Both the position numbers and the translations under genes were made by a program. A stretch of 8,170 bases of DNA from JAFGSZ01 sp964492185 (GTDB taxonomy: Bacteria > Bacteroidota > Bacteroidia > Bacteroidales > UBA10428): positions 1-8,170 of the forward strand of contig CAZBJH010000140.1 in NCBI GenBank assembly GCA_964492185.1, read 5' to 3'. The notes below the pieces were generated by a model that was not told where the DNA came from, did not search any database, and saw nothing but the letters and a program-made list of their open reading frames with translations. Of the stretch, positions 6,321 through 8,170 are shown piece after piece. The first letter of the stretch is position 1; every line of letters starts with the position of its first letter.

Positions 6321-6905
6321 ATGAACATAAATATTGTAAATATCTTTACTGTTTTCATGGTATTGTTTGCTGTAATTGATATTACAGGATCCATTCCATT
6401 ATTGATTAGCATAAAGAAAAAAACGGGTGAGTTGCAGGCAGGAAAAGCAACACTGGTTGCATTTGGAATTATGTTGCTTTTTTTGTTTTTAGGGGAGCCT
6501 TTCCTGAATTTGTTCGGGGTAGATATCTCATCTTTTGCAATTGCCGGGGCATTTGTGTTATTATTACTCGGCATGGAAATGGTGATGGGTATTGAGTTTT
6601 TCAAGTACGAATCATCCAGGGCTTCTTCGATCGTGCCTGTTGCATTTCCATTAATAGCAGGTGCCGGATCAATGACAACATTGATTTCCCTGAAATCACA
6701 ATACCTTATGTTTGAGATACTTATCGCCCTGGTAATGAACATCATCATTGTATATGCTGTATTGAAAGCAACCCATTTTTTTGAGCGTTTACTTGGTATC
6801 ACAGGGATTATTATATTAAAAAAGGTGTTTGGAATTATACTATTGGCCATTGCTATCAAGTTATTTCTTTCGAATACAGGAATAAAATTGCCAAATGCCA
6901 CCTGA
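6321..6905 (+). CDS. MarC-family integral membrane protein
   Basis: A 194-residue, strongly hydrophobic protein with six predicted membrane helices at about 8-28, 42-62, 68-88, 104-124, 129-149 and 163-183, the normal size and topology of the MarC family (inner membrane; the once-suggested link to multiple antibiotic resistance is not supported and the true function is unknown). Family signatures are VFMVLFAVIDITGSIPLL (11-28) and VPVAFPLIAGAGSMTTLISL (105-124); many relatives have GPG where this protein has GAG. The ATG at 6321 is chosen because MNINIVNIF fits the family beginning; an in-frame TTG at 6312 would add three residues. AGGG lies directly against the ATG, too close to be an ideal ribosome-binding site. 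The gene overlaps rnhA by 11 bases, which suggests co-translation. Family confident, function unknown. Confidence 0.9.
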   Translation: MNINIVNIFTVFMVLFAVIDITGSIPLLISIKKKTGELQAGKATLVAFGIMLLFLFLGEPFLNLFGVDISSFAIAGAFVLLLLGMEMVMGIEFFKYESSRASSIVPVAFPLIAGAGSMTTLISLKSQYLMFEILIALVMNIIIVYAVLKATHFFERLLGITGIIILKKVFGIILLAIAIKLFLSNTGIKLPNAT

Positions 6906-7383
6906 GATAACCATGTATACCGATGGAGCCGCCAGTGGTAATCCCGGTCCGGGCGGATACGGTATTGTGTTAATTTCCGGGAAGCATCGTAAAGAGGTTT
7001 CTCAGGGTTACCGGTTTACTACTAACAACCGGATGGAACTAATGGCTGTGATCACCGGTTTGGAGATGCTGAAAAAAAAGAACAGTAATGTCAATGTTTA
7101 TACCGATTCAAAATATGTTGTCGACGCCGTGGAAAAAGGCTGGGTTTTTGGTTGGGAGAAGAAGAAGTTTAAAAACAAAAAAAATATAGATCTTTGGCGG
7201 CGTTTTTTGGAAATATTCCGTCAGCATAATGTAAAATTCATATGGGTGAAAGGGCATGCACAGATTAAGGAGAATGAAAGGTGTGACCGATTGGCTGTAA
7301 AAGCATATCATAAGAAAGAATTACCTGAAGATGAAGGATATATTAACGCGGGATCTGATAGTGGTCAAACTGCCATTGTTTAA
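6895..7383 (+). CDS. rnhA: Ribonuclease HI
   Basis: A 162-residue type 1 RNase H, which degrades the RNA strand of RNA-DNA hybrids in the cytoplasm (R-loops, primers). The catalytic set is complete: Asp10 in YTDGAASGNPGPGG, Glu48 in NNRMELMAV, Asp71 in YTDSKYV, His121 in WVKGHA and Asp131 in ERCDRLAV. The basic protrusion that grips the hybrid is present as GWVFGWEKKKFKNKKNIDLW (82-101), as in the E. coli enzyme. The last 20 or so residues (ELPEDEGYINAGSDSGQTAIV) go slightly past the usual end and are acidic to neutral. The ATG at 6895 lies inside the end of the MarC-family gene, whose TGA is at 6903-6905, so translation of the two is probably coupled. Very confident. Confidence 0.97.
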   Translation: MPPEITMYTDGAASGNPGPGGYGIVLISGKHRKEVSQGYRFTTNNRMELMAVITGLEMLKKKNSNVNVYTDSKYVVDAVEKGWVFGWEKKKFKNKKNIDLWRRFLEIFRQHNVKFIWVKGHAQIKENERCDRLAVKAYHKKELPEDEGYINAGSDSGQTAIV

Positions 7384-7413
7384 AAATATATTTTATATTT
7401 ATTTCATTTTCAA

Positions 7414-7421
7414 TATTTTTG
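7414..7421 (+). promoter_or_regulatory. Candidate -7 box for the SiaB-like gene
   Basis: TATTTTTG matches the Bacteroidota -7 consensus TAnnTTTG exactly, 22 bases before the ATG at 7444, in the 60-base spacer after rnhA. The expected -33 position (near 7391) holds TTTT rather than TTTG in a T-rich tract, so the match is incomplete and the region is low in complexity. Confidence 0.35.
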
Positions 7422-7443
7422 TATCCGTATTCTTGCCTGAGAC

Positions 7444-7992
7444 ATGAAAGGTGCAGCAGATAATAAAACAGTACTTTCCTATAAAGGATTTGTTGATTTT
7501 GAGGCAATAGGGGATTTAATAGGCCTGCTCAAGAATAAAATTGCCGATTTTGATATCAGTCTGGTGACCTACAAAAAAGTATTGGTTATTCTTATAGAAT
7601 CGCTTGAAAATATCTATAAATATTATGTGAGTAACGGCATTGACAAAGTATCGTTACCACAGGTCAGCCTTCCCGCCTTTTCCATAATAAGGAAACAAAA
7701 CGGGGTAATAATTATATCTTCTTCAAATATTATTAAAAATGAAGACATGAAGCCCTTTGCCGACAGGCTTGACCGGTTAAACAGGCTTGAATTTAATGAT
7801 TTACGAAAATTATACCGTAAAACAATTACTAACGGTCATTTCAGCAACCAGGGAGGAGCGGGATTGGGACTTATTGAAATGGCAAAAATTTCAAATGAAA
7901 AAATTAACTATAAGTTTGAAAATCTGGACAAATATTTTTCCCGGTTAACTTTGATAATTAGCATTACCAATGGCAACAACCCGGATAAATAG
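7444..7992 (+). CDS. SiaB-family protein kinase (GHKL-type ATPase fold)
   Basis: A 182-residue soluble protein that I recognise as similar to the SiaB family. In Pseudomonas, SiaB is a kinase of the SiaC regulator in a pathway controlling a diguanylate cyclase and aggregation; many Bacteroidota encode relatives whose targets are unknown. The ATP-binding features visible are an N-box-like helix VLVILIESLENIYKYYV (46-62) with Glu52 and Asn56, and the glycine-rich G2 motif NQGGAGLGLIEMAK (135-148). The segment between them (RKLYRKTITNGHFS, 121-134) fits the lid region. Length is close to the family norm, so the product looks whole. The ATG at 7444 is the only sensible start. The stop TAG (7990-7992) is the first three bases of a dispersed repeat, so the original tail may have differed by a few residues. 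A SiaC-type gene often lies next to such genes; none is visible before the window ends. Family likely, pathway an inference. Confidence 0.7.
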   Translation: MKGAADNKTVLSYKGFVDFEAIGDLIGLLKNKIADFDISLVTYKKVLVILIESLENIYKYYVSNGIDKVSLPQVSLPAFSIIRKQNGVIIISSSNIIKNEDMKPFADRLDRLNRLEFNDLRKLYRKTITNGHFSNQGGAGLGLIEMAKISNEKINYKFENLDKYFSRLTLIISITNGNNPDK

Positions 7993-8076
7993 TGTCTGTC
8001 CATAATGTCCGATATCCGCGTTGCTGCCAAAATTTTAAATCCTCGAATACATTAGTATACCGCGGTTTAAAATTTT
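7990..8076. mobile_element. MITE-like element, copy 3, right end not visible
   Basis: TAGTGTCTGTCCATAA at 7990 begins about 85 bases that match copy 1 (from 3711) with scattered substitutions, including GATATC, GTTGCTG and the hairpin at 8030-8075. Beyond about 8076 the two copies diverge, and no inverted right end (such as GACAGACACTA) is found in the remaining 94 bases. The copy is therefore truncated, interrupted by the repeat at 8109-8170, or has a longer right half ending outside the window. Its first TA may be target sequence. Confidence 0.65.
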
Positions 8077-8108
8077 TTTCACAACGTTAATTATTTTTAA
8101 AGGTGTTC

Positions 8109-8170
8109 AAGAGCTCACTTATAAATAAGTTCTTTAACTCGCTTAAAAAAGTGAGTTAAAGAGCTCACTT
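8109..8170. repeat. Dense hairpin repeat running off the right edge
   Basis: AAGAGCTCACTT occurs twice as a direct repeat (8109-8120 and 8159-8170). The arms 8123-8144 and 8149-8170 are inverted repeats matching at 18 of 22 positions around an AAAA loop, with two of the mismatches being G-T wobbles on the plus strand. CTTTAACTC/GAGTTAAAG (8132-8140, 8153-8161) is the perfect central part. Two smaller palindromes overlap: ACTTAT-AA-ATAAGT (8117-8130) and AAGTGAG/CTCACTT (8149-8170). The block continues beyond the window, so its full unit cannot be defined. It could be another palindromic mobile element or serve as a terminator for the SiaB-like gene. Confidence 0.6.

Noticed and set aside
6293..6901. 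202-codon minus-strand frame antisense to the MarC-family gene
   Set aside because: The plus-strand frame has clear MarC signatures and six membrane helices; the antisense product is an Asn/Ile/Pro-rich shadow of it.

Overview
The window looks like chromosomal DNA from a member of the Bacteroidota, probably a Bacteroidales- or Marinilabiliales-like lineage. This rests on family resemblance of the proteins (the envelope polysaccharide genes, a MarC protein and a SiaB-type kinase as Bacteroidota carry them), AT-rich spacers, weak or absent Shine-Dalgarno sequences and TAnnTTTG-type promoter boxes. No RNA gene marker is present, so the placement is an inference.

Left half (1-5474, all minus strand) is part of a surface-polysaccharide locus. 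In the direction of transcription it holds a Wzx-type flippase (4026-5474), a 96-residue protein that may be a ribbon-helix-helix DNA-binding protein (3159-3449), a long membrane-bound FlaA1/CapD-type nucleotide-sugar 4,6-dehydratase (966-2876), and the N-terminal 285 residues of a Wzz-like membrane protein that runs off the left edge (1-857). Together they would make a modified sugar nucleotide, flip the lipid-linked unit and perhaps set chain length.

Right half (5560-7992, all plus strand) is divergent from the flippase. It holds ribonuclease HII (rnhB), a MarC-family membrane protein, ribonuclease HI (rnhA, overlapping the MarC gene by 11 bases) and a SiaB-family GHKL-type kinase. Both RNase H enzymes, which remove RNA from RNA-DNA hybrids, are thus encoded within 2 kb.

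The most unusual content is a family of short palindromic elements without coding capacity. Ends reading TAGTGTCTG(T/A)C occur at 3711, 3858, 4024 (inverted) and 7990. Two elements are complete, 124 and 167 bases, with inverted ends bordered by TA, like miniature inverted-repeat transposable elements. A third is incomplete and starts on the stop codon of the SiaB-like gene; the 167-base element begins one base past the stop codon of the flippase gene. Two of the three share an internal hairpin in which sequence differences are compensated on the other arm. The last 60 bases of the window hold a second, unrelated dense hairpin repeat that continues beyond the edge.
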